Assembly (NCBI GenBank): GCA_020344215.1
Contig: CP070815.1
Coordinates: 4,014,220 to 4,078,219, forward strand
From: Gemmatimonadota bacterium
GTDB taxonomy: Bacteria; Gemmatimonadota; Gemmatimonadetes; Palauibacterales; KS3-K002
Reading direction: 5' to 3'
Length of the DNA: 64,000 nt
Of this stretch, positions 27,231-36,380 are shown in pieces; the first letter of the stretch is position 1; every line of letters starts with the position of its first letter. A program made the translations under genes and the position numbers. A model generated the notes under the pieces. It was not told the DNA's origin. It worked only from the letters and a program-made list of their open reading frames with translations, and did no database searches.

Positions 27231-29564
27231 CTACCCGTTTCGCCCGCCGCTGGCGGGGCAAATCCTTTCGAGATCCTGAAGTGTAACCAATACGTCGCGC
27301 GGTTTCGACCCCTCGGGCGGCCCGACAACGCCGGCGTGCTCCAGCTGGTCGACGATACGGGCGGCGCGCCCGTAGCCAATCTTCAGCCGCCTCTGAAGCA
27401 AGCTCGTGGAGCCCTGCTGGTGCTGGACGACGACCTCGGCGGCGCGGCGGAACAGCGGGTCTCGATCTTCCAGCTCGTCGCCGCCTATCTCGGCCTCAGC
27501 CTCCTCGAGCTCCAGCTGGTGGACCGCCTCGATGATGTCTTCCTCCTCGCGTGCGAGCGCGGTTTCCTCAGCCCGCGCCCGGTACCATTCCATCAGCCGC
27601 TCCGTGTCCTCGGTGGAGACGAAGGTACCCTGGATTCGCACAGGCTCCGAACCACCCGGCGGCATGAAGAGCATGTCGCCGTTGCCGAGCAGGGTCTCGG
27701 CGCCGTTCTGATCGATGATCGTGCGGCTGTCCACCTTCGATGCCACCCGGAAGGCGATGCGGCAGGGGAAGTTCGCCTTGATCAGACCGGTGATGACGTT
27801 GACGGAGGGCCGCTGGGTCGCCACGACCAGGTGGATCCCGGTGGCCCGTGCCTTCTGGGCCAGGTAGGCCAAGGGGCGCTCCACCTCGTTCTGCACGGTC
27901 ATCATCAGGTCTGCCAGCTCGTCGATGACCAGGACGATGTAGGGTTGCGTCTGCGGGTCCTCGACCTCGGCACTGCCCTCCGAGGGCGGCGCCCAGATGG
28001 GCAACCCACTGCCGACGCGACGATTGAACTCGCGCAGGTTGCGGCAGCCATTTGCGGAGAGCCACTCGTAGCGGCGCTCCATCTCGTAGACCAGCCACTT
28101 GAGGGCGGTGGCCGCGTCCTGGTTGTCGGTGACCACCGGGTGCCGTAAATGCGGGAGCACGTTGTAGCCGCCCAGCTCGACCATCTTGGGATCGATCAGC
28201 AGGAAGCGGAGCTGCTCGGGCGTGTAGCGATAGACGAGGCTGGAGATGACGGCGTTGATGCAGACCGACTTACCGGAGCCGGTGACACCGGCGATCAACA
28301 GGTGCGGCATCTTCGCCAGATCGTAGACGTCGGAGCGACCTCTCACATCCTCACCTAACGCCAGCGGCAGCTCGGCGCGGCTCGTCGCGTAGGCATCGGA
28401 CTCGAGTATCTCGCGCAGGTAGACGATCTTGCGCCGGGGGTTGGGCACCTCGACGCCCACCGCGCCCTTGCCGGGAATGGGGGCGATGATGCGAATGGAC
28501 GGCGCCTTGAGCGCCAGAGCCAGATCGTCGGCCAGCGCGGCGATCTTGCCGACCTTCACACCCGAGGCCGGCACGACCTCGAACTGAGTCACGACCGGGC
28601 CTGTGGTACGGCCACCGATCTTCCCTTCCACCTTGAAGGTCCTGAGCGTGTCGACAAGCGTCTCGCCCAGCTCGTCGAGCGTCTGCCGGCTGACCCGGTA
28701 CTCCTGGTCAGGAGGCGGCGCGAGCAGGTCGATGGGTGGGAGACCCGACCCTGGACCGGCCAGGCTGAAGAGGTCCGGCTGGATCTCCCGCTTCTTTGTT
28801 TTCTTCTCCGACCGTGGCGCCGGTGGCGGCTCGAGCGCCGCCGGAGGGGCCGCTTCAACTTCCGGCGCCGCGTCGAGACGCGAGAGGAGGCCACGGGACT
28901 CGCGCCGCATGAGGCGTGCGTTCAACCAGCTCCAGCCGGCAGCGAAGCGGCGCGTCCCCGCTTTGGCCCCGGTCACCAGGGCAGCGCCGGCCCGGATCGT
29001 CGCCTGCCCGACCCGCCCGGTGAGGATGGCGCCCCGGGCGGTACCCTGGGCGAGGGCCCGGAACGGTTCGAGACCAAGGATGAGGATGATGCCGGTGATG
29101 AGGAGGAAGAGGAGTACGATGGCGCTGCCGACCCAACCTAACGCCGCCGCCAGCAGATCACCTGCCCAGACCCCGTAACTTCCGGACAACCAGGCTGCCC
29201 CTCCACCGCGCGTCCGGGCGGGATAGGCGAACGAGGCGAGTAACGGCGGCACCAGAGCGAGGATGGTGGCGAAGAAGGCGGTCCAGCGAAGGCTCTCGGA
29301 GCGCTCGATCCTCCCGAGACTGCAGCTGCCCCAGAGGAGCCCTAACAGCGGGACTACAGCAGCGCTGACCCCGAGAGACCCGACCAACAAGGTGGCAACG
29401 GCTACGCCCACGGGCCCCACAATGTTGCCCGACGGAAACAACCTCCGCACACCCTCGCCGAACAGGTCTACAGGGACCAGGCTGAGAAGAGTGAACAGAC
29501 CTACGGCGATCAGGCCGATGCCGATCAGGATGCGTTGCGTGCGGCCATCCTCTCGGTCGCCCAT
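27231..29564 (-). CDS. ftsK: DNA translocase FtsK/SpoIIIE
   Basis: The protein has 777 residues. About four to five N-terminal transmembrane helices (1-170) are followed by a Pro/Ala/Glu linker (about 215-275) much shorter than in E. coli. The RecA-like motor has Walker A GVTGSGKSV (about 436-444) and LVIDELADLMM (Walker B). The C-terminal gamma winged helix (about 710-775) includes STSLLQRRLKIGYGRAARIVDQLE, which reads KOPS-type DNA signals. It pumps chromosomal DNA through the division septum. AGGAGG lies 6 bases before the ATG. Confidence 0.95.
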   Translation of the reverse strand: MGDREDGRTQRILIGIGLIAVGLFTLLSLVPVDLFGEGVRRLFPSGNIVGPVGVAVATLLVGSLGVSAAVVPLLGLLWGSCSLGRIERSESLRWTAFFATILALVPPLLASFAYPARTRGGGAAWLSGSYGVWAGDLLAAALGWVGSAIVLLFLLITGIILILGLEPFRALAQGTARGAILTGRVGQATIRAGAALVTGAKAGTRRFAAGWSWLNARLMRRESRGLLSRLDAAPEVEAAPPAALEPPPAPRSEKKTKKREIQPDLFSLAGPGSGLPPIDLLAPPPDQEYRVSRQTLDELGETLVDTLRTFKVEGKIGGRTTGPVVTQFEVVPASGVKVGKIAALADDLALALKAPSIRIIAPIPGKGAVGVEVPNPRRKIVYLREILESDAYATSRAELPLALGEDVRGRSDVYDLAKMPHLLIAGVTGSGKSVCINAVISSLVYRYTPEQLRFLLIDPKMVELGGYNVLPHLRHPVVTDNQDAATALKWLVYEMERRYEWLSANGCRNLREFNRRVGSGLPIWAPPSEGSAEVEDPQTQPYIVLVIDELADLMMTVQNEVERPLAYLAQKARATGIHLVVATQRPSVNVITGLIKANFPCRIAFRVASKVDSRTIIDQNGAETLLGNGDMLFMPPGGSEPVRIQGTFVSTEDTERLMEWYRARAEETALAREEEDIIEAVHQLELEEAEAEIGGDELEDRDPLFRRAAEVVVQHQQGSTSLLQRRLKIGYGRAARIVDQLEHAGVVGPPEGSKPRDVLVTLQDLERICPASGGRNG

Positions 29565-29575
29565 CGCTCACCTCC

Positions 29576-30358
29576 TCACCGCGTCTTCTTCCCTCCGCTC
29601 GTCTGTCCGTTCGCGGGCTCTGCCCTGATGATCTGACGATCGCGAAGGACGGGGACCTCGGGGATCGAGTCGACATTGCCGCAGAACTTGATGTCCTCGC
29701 CCTGCCCGATCTTCTCCAGAGCGCGCCCTGCCGCGGTCTCGCGGAGGAACCGAGTACTTACCGGCCCGTGCTCTCTGGCGAGTGACAGAGCTGCCACAGC
29801 GCCGTCGCCCAGCTCCGCCACGGTCTTCGCGGCTCTCTTCCGGCGATCCCGCTTGAGGTACGCCTCCACCAGGAGACCGGCGCAGAGCGCGTCCTCGACG
29901 CTGACGCGGCCGCCGCGGCCCGCGCAGACGATAAGCGGCTCGCCGTCGTCCTCCCTCAGCTGTTTGGCCACGGCGCTCAGGTTGACGAGTGCCCCTACAT
30001 AGACAGCTCGGGCAGCCGACAGCGAGGTTAGCACGTGGGTGCCGTTGGTCGTCGTCATGACGATGGTGCGATCGCCGATGACGCCGCTCTTGAACTCGCT
30101 GGGTGAGTTACCCAGGTCGAAGCCCTCGATGCGGATTCCCTGCCGCTCGCCGCAGAGTATGACATCTGCGCGCCCGATCGAGTTGGCGATACGCAGGGCC
30201 TCTTCGATCGACGCAGCCGGGACAACCGCTCGCGCCCCATTGTGTATCGCTACGGCGACGGTTGTCGCCGAGCGCAGCACATCGACGACGATCACGTTGC
30301 GGTTGTGCACGGGGACGCGCTCGAGCTCCGACGGTGTCCAGAGAACGTCTATCTTCAT
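29576..30358 (-). CDS. comB: 2-phosphosulfolactate phosphatase family (ComB)
   Basis: The 260-residue protein begins with [13 protein letters not shown] and contains [44 protein letters not shown] and [16 protein letters not shown], the recognised blocks of the ComB phosphatase family. In methanogens it releases sulfolactate for coenzyme M synthesis. Bacteria have the gene without that pathway, so the physiological substrate here is uncertain. The start overlaps the accC stop by 4 bases. Confidence 0.88.
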   Translation of the reverse strand: MKIDVLWTPSELERVPVHNRNVIVVDVLRSATTVAVAIHNGARAVVPAASIEEALRIANSIGRADVILCGERQGIRIEGFDLGNSPSEFKSGVIGDRTIVMTTTNGTHVLTSLSAARAVYVGALVNLSAVAKQLREDDGEPLIVCAGRGGRVSVEDALCAGLLVEAYLKRDRRKRAAKTVAELGDGAVAALSLAREHGPVSTRFLRETAAGRALEKIGQGEDIKFCGNVDSIPEVPVLRDRQIIRAEPANGQTSGGKKTR

Positions 30359-31719
30359 GGCTTAGCGGCGCTCTCCAGTTTCGGCGCCGGGAAGCGCTCG
30401 AGGAAATGAGTGTCGATGTTGCCCGACCGGAAGTCGGGGTGATCGAGCACTCCGCGCAGGAAGGGGATCGTCGTGTGTACGCCCTCGATGACGAACATAT
30501 CGAGTGCGAGTCGCGCCCGCTCGATCGCCTCTTCGCGTGAGGGGGCACGCACGATCAGCTTAGCGATCAGAGAGTCGTAGTAGGGCGGCACTAAGTAGCC
30601 GGTGTACACGTGCGTGTCGACACGCACACCCGGGCCGCCGGGCGGGTGGAAGGTAGTGATCCTACCGGGCGACGGGCGGAAGTCGTTATCCGGATCCTCA
30701 GCGTTGACCCGGCACTCTATGGCGTGGCTGAGCAGTCGCACGTCATCCGGGATCGAGTGCGGTTCGCCGGCCGCGACTCTTATCTGCTCTTTGACCAAGT
30801 CGTAGCCGGTCGCCTCTTCGGTGACCGGATGCTCGACCTGGATCCGCGTGTTCATCTCGAGGAAGTAGAACTGGCCATCGCGATCCAGGAGGAACTCCAC
30901 CGTTCCAGCGCCGACGTAGCCGATCGCCTCCATGCCGCGTACGGCGGCGGCGCCCATCCTCGCCCTCAGCTCAGGCGTCACCGCCGGGCTCGGCGCCTCC
31001 TCTATGAGCTTCTGGTGACGACGCTGGACGGAGCAGTCGCGCTCGTTGAGGTGGACGCCCTTGCCGTGACAATCGCCCAGTACCTGGATCTCCACATGGC
31101 GAGCGCCCTCGAGGAGCTTTTCTAAGTAGAGGGCGCCGTTACCGAAGGCGGCCTCGGCCTCGACACCGGCCATCTTGAACAGGTTCTCGACCTCGTGGGC
31201 GGAGCGGGCGATCCGCATCCCCTTGCCGCCGCCACCCGCGGCTGCCTTGATCATGACCGGGAAGCCGATCTCCTCCGCCGCCCTGCGTGCGGCGCGAGGA
31301 TCGCCCAACGTGTCTTCCGTCCCCGGGATCACCGGGACGCCGGCCTCGGTCATCGTCCGGCGGGCGGCGACCTTGTCGCCCATCCGCCTGATCTGCTCGG
31401 CGGTCGGGCCGATGAAGACGATATCGGAGGCCTCGCAGATCTCGGCGAATTCGGCGTTCTCAGCCAGGAAACCGTAGCCGGGATGGATGGCGTCTGCGCC
31501 GGTGATCTCGGCGGCTGCGATGATGCGCGGGATGTTGAGGTAGCTTTCCTGCGCAGGGGCGGGTCCTATGCAGACGTCTTCATCCGCGAAGCGGACGTGC
31601 AGCGACTCGCGGTCGGCTTCTGAATGCACGACAACGGCCGGGATGCCGAGTTCGCGGCAGGCGCGGATGATCCGGAGAGCGATCTCCCCGCGATTGGCGA
31701 TCAGGACTTTCTGGAACAA
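30355..31719 (-). CDS. accC: Acetyl-CoA carboxylase biotin carboxylase subunit
   Basis: The 454-residue ATP-grasp enzyme carboxylates the biotin of AccB. Motifs: [28 protein letters not shown], the glycine-rich [26 protein letters not shown] with the catalytic arginine, and FRPSPGRIT. The start is TTG at 31719 with GAGGG 7 bases upstream. It is separated from accB by 56 bases and coupled to comB downstream. Confidence 0.96.
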   Translation of the reverse strand: MFQKVLIANRGEIALRIIRACRELGIPAVVVHSEADRESLHVRFADEDVCIGPAPAQESYLNIPRIIAAAEITGADAIHPGYGFLAENAEFAEICEASDIVFIGPTAEQIRRMGDKVAARRTMTEAGVPVIPGTEDTLGDPRAARRAAEEIGFPVMIKAAAGGGGKGMRIARSAHEVENLFKMAGVEAEAAFGNGALYLEKLLEGARHVEIQVLGDCHGKGVHLNERDCSVQRRHQKLIEEAPSPAVTPELRARMGAAAVRGMEAIGYVGAGTVEFLLDRDGQFYFLEMNTRIQVEHPVTEEATGYDLVKEQIRVAAGEPHSIPDDVRLLSHAIECRVNAEDPDNDFRPSPGRITTFHPPGGPGVRVDTHVYTGYLVPPYYDSLIAKLIVRAPSREEAIERARLALDMFVIEGVHTTIPFLRGVLDHPDFRSGNIDTHFLERFPAPKLESAAKP

Positions 31720-31775
31720 GGCTGGTCCCTCGCTGGAGCTAGCTCAAACCAGAGCCTCGGCGCGTGGAGAAGAAC

Positions 31776-32291
31776 TCAATCGGGCTTGATGCGGAAAAGG
31801 GCCTGACCGTACTCAACGGGCTCGGCGTTCTCCACGGCGATCTCCACTACCGTCCCGCTGACCTCCACCTCCAACTCGTTCATCAACTTCATCGCCTCCA
31901 GGATGCAGAGCGTTTGCCCGGTTTTCACGCGATCACCGACTTCGACGTACGGATCTGCATCCGGGGCCGGCGCGCGATAGAACGTGCCAACCATCGGTGA
32001 AGTGACCTCATGCAGAGCCGGCCCAGGCCCCGCTTCAGCAGGCGCCGGAACCGCAGCAGCGGAGGACGCGCCCGCGGCTTCAGCGGGCGGCGCCGTCACA
32101 AGCGCCGGGCCAGCGGCCGGGTTGGCCGGCGCGAACGTCAACGGCGGCGGGCCAGGCGCGTTGGCTCCCAGAACCATGGAGGGGCTCTTGCTGATGCGGA
32201 TCTTCGTCCCCCAGCGCGAGTACTCCAGCGTGTCGATGTCGCTGGACTCGACGGTCTCGATGAGCCGTTTAATAAAAGTCAGGTCGATCAT
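31776..32291 (-). CDS. accB: Biotin carboxyl carrier protein of acetyl-CoA carboxylase
   Basis: The protein has 171 residues. An N-terminal helical segment (1-35), an Ala/Pro-rich flexible linker (about 40-95) and the C-terminal biotinyl domain are visible. The biotin-accepting lysine is in [29 protein letters not shown] is the typical domain start. It is coupled to efp by a 4-base overlap, the common bacterial efp-accB-accC order. Confidence 0.96.
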   Translation of the reverse strand: MIDLTFIKRLIETVESSDIDTLEYSRWGTKIRISKSPSMVLGANAPGPPPLTFAPANPAAGPALVTAPPAEAAGASSAAAVPAPAEAGPGPALHEVTSPMVGTFYRAPAPDADPYVEVGDRVKTGQTLCILEAMKLMNELEVEVSGTVVEIAVENAEPVEYGQALFRIKPD

Positions 32292-32854
32292 GAGGAGACG
32301 CGCTCCAGATACTTGTTCTCGCGTCGATCTACTTTTATCACATCACCGACGTCAATGAAGAGCGGCACCTGAACTACAGCACCGGTCTCGAGCCTGGCCG
32401 GCTTCGTCCCACCCTGCGCGGTATCGCCCCGGACCCCGGGCTCCGTATCCGTCACCTCCAGCTCGACGAAGAACGGGACTTCCACCGAGATTGGCTCGCC
32501 GTCTCGGGTCAGGGCCTCGCAGACCATGTTCTCTTTCAAGTAGACGAGCTGGTCCTCACCGACGGTCTCCGCTGGCAGCGGGATCTGCTCGTAGGTCTCG
32601 TTATCCATGAAATAATAGAACTGTCCGTCCGAATAGCTATACTGGACCGGGCGGCGCACGAGCCGCACCTCGTCGACCTTCTCCCCCGCCCGAAACGTCT
32701 TGTCGGTCACCGCGCCGGTGAGAACGTTCTTCAGCTTCGTACGGACGAAAGCTCCACCCTTCCCCGGCTTGACGTGCTGGAAATAGGTGATCGTCAGGAG
32801 TTCACCGTCGAGCTCTATGACCATCCCGTTACGGAAATCTGCCGTCGATGCCAT
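32288..32854 (-). CDS. efp: Elongation factor P
   Basis: The 188-residue tRNA-mimic protein relieves ribosome stalling at polyproline stretches. Domain I carries the modified loop KPGKGGAF with Lys32 at the tip, the residue that is beta-lysylated in the EpmA pathway. The three-domain length is normal. Several proline-rich proteins in this window (the TPR proteins, TonB-like, Pal) would be plausible clients. It follows pepQ by 63 bases. Confidence 0.96.
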   Translation of the reverse strand: MASTADFRNGMVIELDGELLTITYFQHVKPGKGGAFVRTKLKNVLTGAVTDKTFRAGEKVDEVRLVRRPVQYSYSDGQFYYFMDNETYEQIPLPAETVGEDQLVYLKENMVCEALTRDGEPISVEVPFFVELEVTDTEPGVRGDTAQGGTKPARLETGAVVQVPLFIDVGDVIKVDRRENKYLERVSS

Positions 32855-32917
32855 TTCCCGTCCAGCTACGTTGTCTGGGGATCTCCCGCTCCAATCGACC
32901 GGTCTTCCCGACTCTGA

Positions 32918-34033
32918 CTATGAGGGCAGCGACCGCAGCCGATGCTTCTCGAGCTCGACAAGCACACCGGCTCCGCTCGTGGTGACCACCAGGTCGTCCT
33001 CTATCCGGATTCCGCCCCACCCTGGAAAGTAGAGGCCAGGCTCCACTGTAACAACCGTGCCCGGCTGCAGCCGCTCCTCGCTACGCCGACCCAGACGCGG
33101 TCCCTCGTGCACCTCGAGCCCGAGGCCGTGCCCGCTGCTGTGGGGGAACCGGTCCTCCAGTCCGCGGGCGGTGAAGACTGCCCGCGCCGCCGCATCGACC
33201 TCCGCTCCCGTGACCCCGTCGCGCAGCGCCGCACAGGCCGCCTGCTGTGCCGCCAGCACGAGATCGTAGACCTCCCGCTGTCGCGCTTGCGGCTCGCCTA
33301 GCACGAAGGTGCGGGTCATGTCGGAGCAGTAGCCGCGCCAGCGTGCGCCGAAGTCGATGAGCAACAGGTCACCTTCGCGCATCTCGCGCTCGCTGGTCGC
33401 CGCGTGGGGGAGCGCCGTCCGCGCGCCGGAGGCGACGATCACCTCGAAGGCCGCGCCCTCGGCGCCGAGCCGACGCATGCGGTACTCGAGCTCGGCTGCA
33501 ACGTCCACCTCACGCATGCCGGGCCGGACGGTCGGGAGCGTCTCGAGCAATGCAGCCGCCGCGATCTCAGCCGCCTTGCCGATCAGGGCGATCTCGTCGT
33601 CGTCCTTCGCCGCTCGAAGTGCCTCGACAACCCCGGGAACCGACTGCCACTCGACCGCCTCATCCTCTCCGCGCAGACGCTCCCAGTCGCCGTACGCGAC
33701 GTGCTGCCCCTCGAAGCCGACGCGGCGACCGGCAAACTCCTGGGCCGCCCTCTGCGAGAGCCCAGCGATCGAACCGTCTCGCAAGATCACCAGCTCGAGG
33801 TCGACGTCGCCCGGCAGTTCCTCCTCCGCCTGTGTCTCGTATCGCCCGTCGGTGAAGAAGAGCGCCCTATCGGATCCGAGGAGCAGCCAGCCGCTCGAGC
33901 CACTGAAGCCGGTTAGATAGCGGACGTTGGCGATCTGGGAGACGAGCAGGCCGTCGAGGCCGTGCTCTGCCAGGCTGGCGCGGACTCGCGCGAGCCGCTG
34001 TGCAGCTGTGCTCGAGGCGTTGTTCATCCCCAT
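32918..34033 (-). CDS. pepQ: M24 family Xaa-Pro aminopeptidase/dipeptidase
   Basis: The protein has 371 residues. The N-terminal creatinase-like domain (1-135) is followed by the pita-bread metallopeptidase. Metal ligands are visible as Asp in LLIDFGARW and in CSDMTRTFV, His in SSGHGLGLEVHEGP, and Glu in VVTVEPGLYFP and RIEDDLVV. It removes or cleaves before proline. It occupies the usual place before efp; immediately upstream is a dead aroQ fragment instead of an intact gene. Confidence 0.93.
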   Translation of the reverse strand: MGMNNASSTAAQRLARVRASLAEHGLDGLLVSQIANVRYLTGFSGSSGWLLLGSDRALFFTDGRYETQAEEELPGDVDLELVILRDGSIAGLSQRAAQEFAGRRVGFEGQHVAYGDWERLRGEDEAVEWQSVPGVVEALRAAKDDDEIALIGKAAEIAAAALLETLPTVRPGMREVDVAAELEYRMRRLGAEGAAFEVIVASGARTALPHAATSEREMREGDLLLIDFGARWRGYCSDMTRTFVLGEPQARQREVYDLVLAAQQAACAALRDGVTGAEVDAAARAVFTARGLEDRFPHSSGHGLGLEVHEGPRLGRRSEERLQPGTVVTVEPGLYFPGWGGIRIEDDLVVTTSGAGVLVELEKHRLRSLPS

Positions 34034-34064
34034 AGAGGTTGGTGAGGTGCGGCTCGACGCCGAG

Positions 34065-34184
34065 CTACGCCGCCCGCGTCACCAGCCGCTGGTCGACACC
34101 GTCGAGGTCCTCGGAGCCGTACCTCTCGGGTTCCCGGTGCCCGAGGGGGTTCAGGTTGGGGCCGTGGAGGTCAGCGACCCTCAT
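34065..34184 (-). pseudogene. aroQ: aroQ relic (type II 3-dehydroquinate dehydratase N-terminus)
   Basis: An ATG at 34184, overlapping the TPR gene stop as ATGA, opens a 39-codon frame: LHGPNLNPLGHREPERYGSE, then DLDGVDQRL, then TAG at 34067-34065. This is the unmistakable start of AroQ (LHGPNLNLLGxREPExYGS). Past the stop, LGVE continues the family pattern for a few residues, so the TAG probably replaced a Glu codon. Then pepQ begins and the remaining ~100 residues are gone. The position matches the widespread aroQ-pepQ-efp-accB-accC order, so this is an inactivated ancestral gene. Shikimate synthesis would need another dehydratase elsewhere. Confidence 0.85.
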
Positions 34185-36145
34185 TCCTTGAGGCTTCTCA
34201 GCCACTCCTGGAACTGTTCCAAATCCTCCGAGTCCGCTGCGTCAGCGGGCGCCGACGCGTCGTCCGCTGCCGGTGGGGCCGCAGCGGTGCGCGCCTCCGG
34301 ATCGTAGGCGAGTAGACTCGACAGATACTCCTCGATGGTCGGAGCCTCGACCCGCGGCTCGGCCGGAGTGACCGTCGGCATTTCGGCGGTGAGCCCGGAG
34401 ACCTCGGCAACTGGCGCTGGACGTTCCGGCGGCGGCACCACATCCGCTCCCGCCGGTAACAGGTCGGCGGCCGGAACGACTTCGAGCTCCGGCGTCAGTT
34501 CCTCGAGGGTGGGCACGATCTCGAGTTCCGGCTCGACCTGCACGGGCTCGAGAGCGGTCTCCGCTGTCGGCGCCGCCGGCTCGGCCGCCTCGGGCCGCGA
34601 CAGATCCGCCAGGCCGCCCACTCCGGCGGCCAGCGGGGCCTGGTCGGCGCGCTTGACCATGACGTCGAACGACGAGGCGAACGGATCGAGGTGCTCCATC
34701 CCGGCCAACGGTGCTTCGTCCTCGAACTCGAAGCCGGAGTCGCCAGTCGGAGCCTCCGCCAGCTCGGCTGCTGCAGGCGTCGCCTCCGTCGCCTCGGCAG
34801 CGATATCGCCGAGCTCGACGCCGTAAGTCTCCCCGAACGCCGCAGGCGGCTCGATCAGCTCAGCGGCCGTCGACTCCTCGAAAGCCGGCGGTTCGGGAAT
34901 CTCCAGTTCCCCGGATAGATCGGTCTCGGTCAGGTCCAGCAACTCGGCGAGATCCGCGCCGCTATCGGGTGCGGCCATCTCACTGGCGATCTGCCGTTCC
35001 AGCTCGGCGATACGGGTCCGGATCCGCTCGTCCTCCGGCCGAGTCTCGGCGAGCCGGCGATACACGCCGAGGGCGTCTTCAAGAAGCCCTTGATCGGCGT
35101 ACAACTCGGCCATGGTCTCCGTCACCACTTCCTCGCGCACCGGGCTCGCCTCCTCCGGCTCGGCGCCCGTGTCCTCGTCAGCAACGGCCGGCTCCAGCCC
35201 GCCCGGGCCTCCAAACTCCTGCACCATACTGCCAACACCCAGATCTTCTCCCGCCTGACCTTCCATATCCTCCTCGCGGAGGAACCCCGGGGTCCACTCC
35301 TCCAAATCGCCAAGGTCGATATCGGCGCCCCGTTCCGACAGCGCCATAGCCGCGGGCTCCTCCGGCGTGCGCTCCTCGAAGGCCTCCAGGCCTTCGACCT
35401 GTTGCACCGGGGGCTCCTCTTCCAGCGGCTCCACCGACGACGCTTCGAACGATTCCGCATCGGTGAGCCCTTCCCAGGCCATCGTCGGCATTGTGTCGGA
35501 GACATCCATCTCAACTTCCGGCGCGGCTGTCTCTTCTCCGCCCAACAGTTCCTCGACAGGCTCGGCCGGCACCTCGAGCGGGCCAACCTCGCCTGCGCCT
35601 TCAGGCGCGCCGCCCGCTTCCCAAGGCGCGGCTGCATCCTCGGCAGACGGTGCGGCCTCCTCGGGAGCTGCCGCCGCCTCAGGAACCGCCGGCTCGGGAG
35701 CAGCGGCGGGCTGGGGGGACGGAGCCACGCCTCCGGCGATCAGCTTCTCCAGCTCCTCCTGGGCCTCTTCGTTACGTGGATCGATCTGCAGGATCCGCTC
35801 GTACCAGATGCGGGCGTCCTCCAGACGGCCACCGCGAACCGCCAGATCGCCGAGCGCTCGCATGGCAATCATGTTCTGCGGGTCGAGCTCCAGGACCTTG
35901 GAGAACTGCTCGTGAGCGTCGGAGTACCGTTCGCTGTCGACGTACACGCGCCCGAGCACGTTGTAGGCGCTGATGTAGTTGGGGTGGTTCTTCAAGCCAT
36001 GGAGGACGAGGCCTTCCGCCTTGCCGTACTCGCCAGCCCGGCGGTAAGCGTCCGCCAGGTGGGCAAAAACCAAGCCCTGAGAGTTCTCAGCGTAGCGCTG
36101 CTCGAGCTGCTCGATCTCCTTCTGGACATCGCTGTCAGGAGGCAT
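34181..36145 (-). CDS. TPR protein with long acidic linker
   Basis: The protein has 654 residues and no signal peptide. Residues 1-130 hold about three TPR repeats (for example AHLADAYRRAGEYGKAEGLV, SAYNVLGRVYVDSERYSDAH). Residues about 135-385 are an Ala/Pro/Glu-rich acidic linker without predicted structure. A further TPR pair (TETMAELYADQGLLEDALGVYRRLAETRPED) follows, then another acidic tail ending in a short helix. ATG 36145 has AGGAG 8-9 bases ahead. The function is not known; the layout resembles the second TPR protein at 39591-41702. Its promoter is at 36202-36231. Confidence 0.85.
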   Translation of the reverse strand: MPPDSDVQKEIEQLEQRYAENSQGLVFAHLADAYRRAGEYGKAEGLVLHGLKNHPNYISAYNVLGRVYVDSERYSDAHEQFSKVLELDPQNMIAMRALGDLAVRGGRLEDARIWYERILQIDPRNEEAQEELEKLIAGGVAPSPQPAAAPEPAVPEAAAAPEEAAPSAEDAAAPWEAGGAPEGAGEVGPLEVPAEPVEELLGGEETAAPEVEMDVSDTMPTMAWEGLTDAESFEASSVEPLEEEPPVQQVEGLEAFEERTPEEPAAMALSERGADIDLGDLEEWTPGFLREEDMEGQAGEDLGVGSMVQEFGGPGGLEPAVADEDTGAEPEEASPVREEVVTETMAELYADQGLLEDALGVYRRLAETRPEDERIRTRIAELERQIASEMAAPDSGADLAELLDLTETDLSGELEIPEPPAFEESTAAELIEPPAAFGETYGVELGDIAAEATEATPAAAELAEAPTGDSGFEFEDEAPLAGMEHLDPFASSFDVMVKRADQAPLAAGVGGLADLSRPEAAEPAAPTAETALEPVQVEPELEIVPTLEELTPELEVVPAADLLPAGADVVPPPERPAPVAEVSGLTAEMPTVTPAEPRVEAPTIEEYLSSLLAYDPEARTAAAPPAADDASAPADAADSEDLEQFQEWLRSLKE

Positions 36146-36201
36146 GTTGTGTACTCCTGGGGCGAATGCGGTTCCCACGCAAGGAGGCGGGGGATCGTGC
36201 A

Positions 36202-36231
36202 AATATATTTGTCTCAAAGCGTTAGTGTCAA
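36202..36231 (-). promoter_or_regulatory. Promoter of the TPR-pepQ-efp-acc operon
   Basis: On the minus strand TTGACA (36231-36226), an 18-base spacer and TATATT (36207-36202) lie 57 bases before the TPR gene start, inside the divergent gap shared with ppiD. The -10 is in an AT-rich patch. With close spacing downstream it may drive the whole run to lnt. Confidence 0.65.
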
Positions 36232-36380
36232 CGCCGACTGTAGCTTCTCTTACGTTGGCCCACCCCGCCCGGGGGGCAAACGTCACTCCCAGTGGCATTT
36301 TCCGACGCTCCGAGTAGATTCAGACCACACATTTCACAGGGATTTCAGGCTGGCTCAGCCGAAGCAGAGGGACTGGCCTT

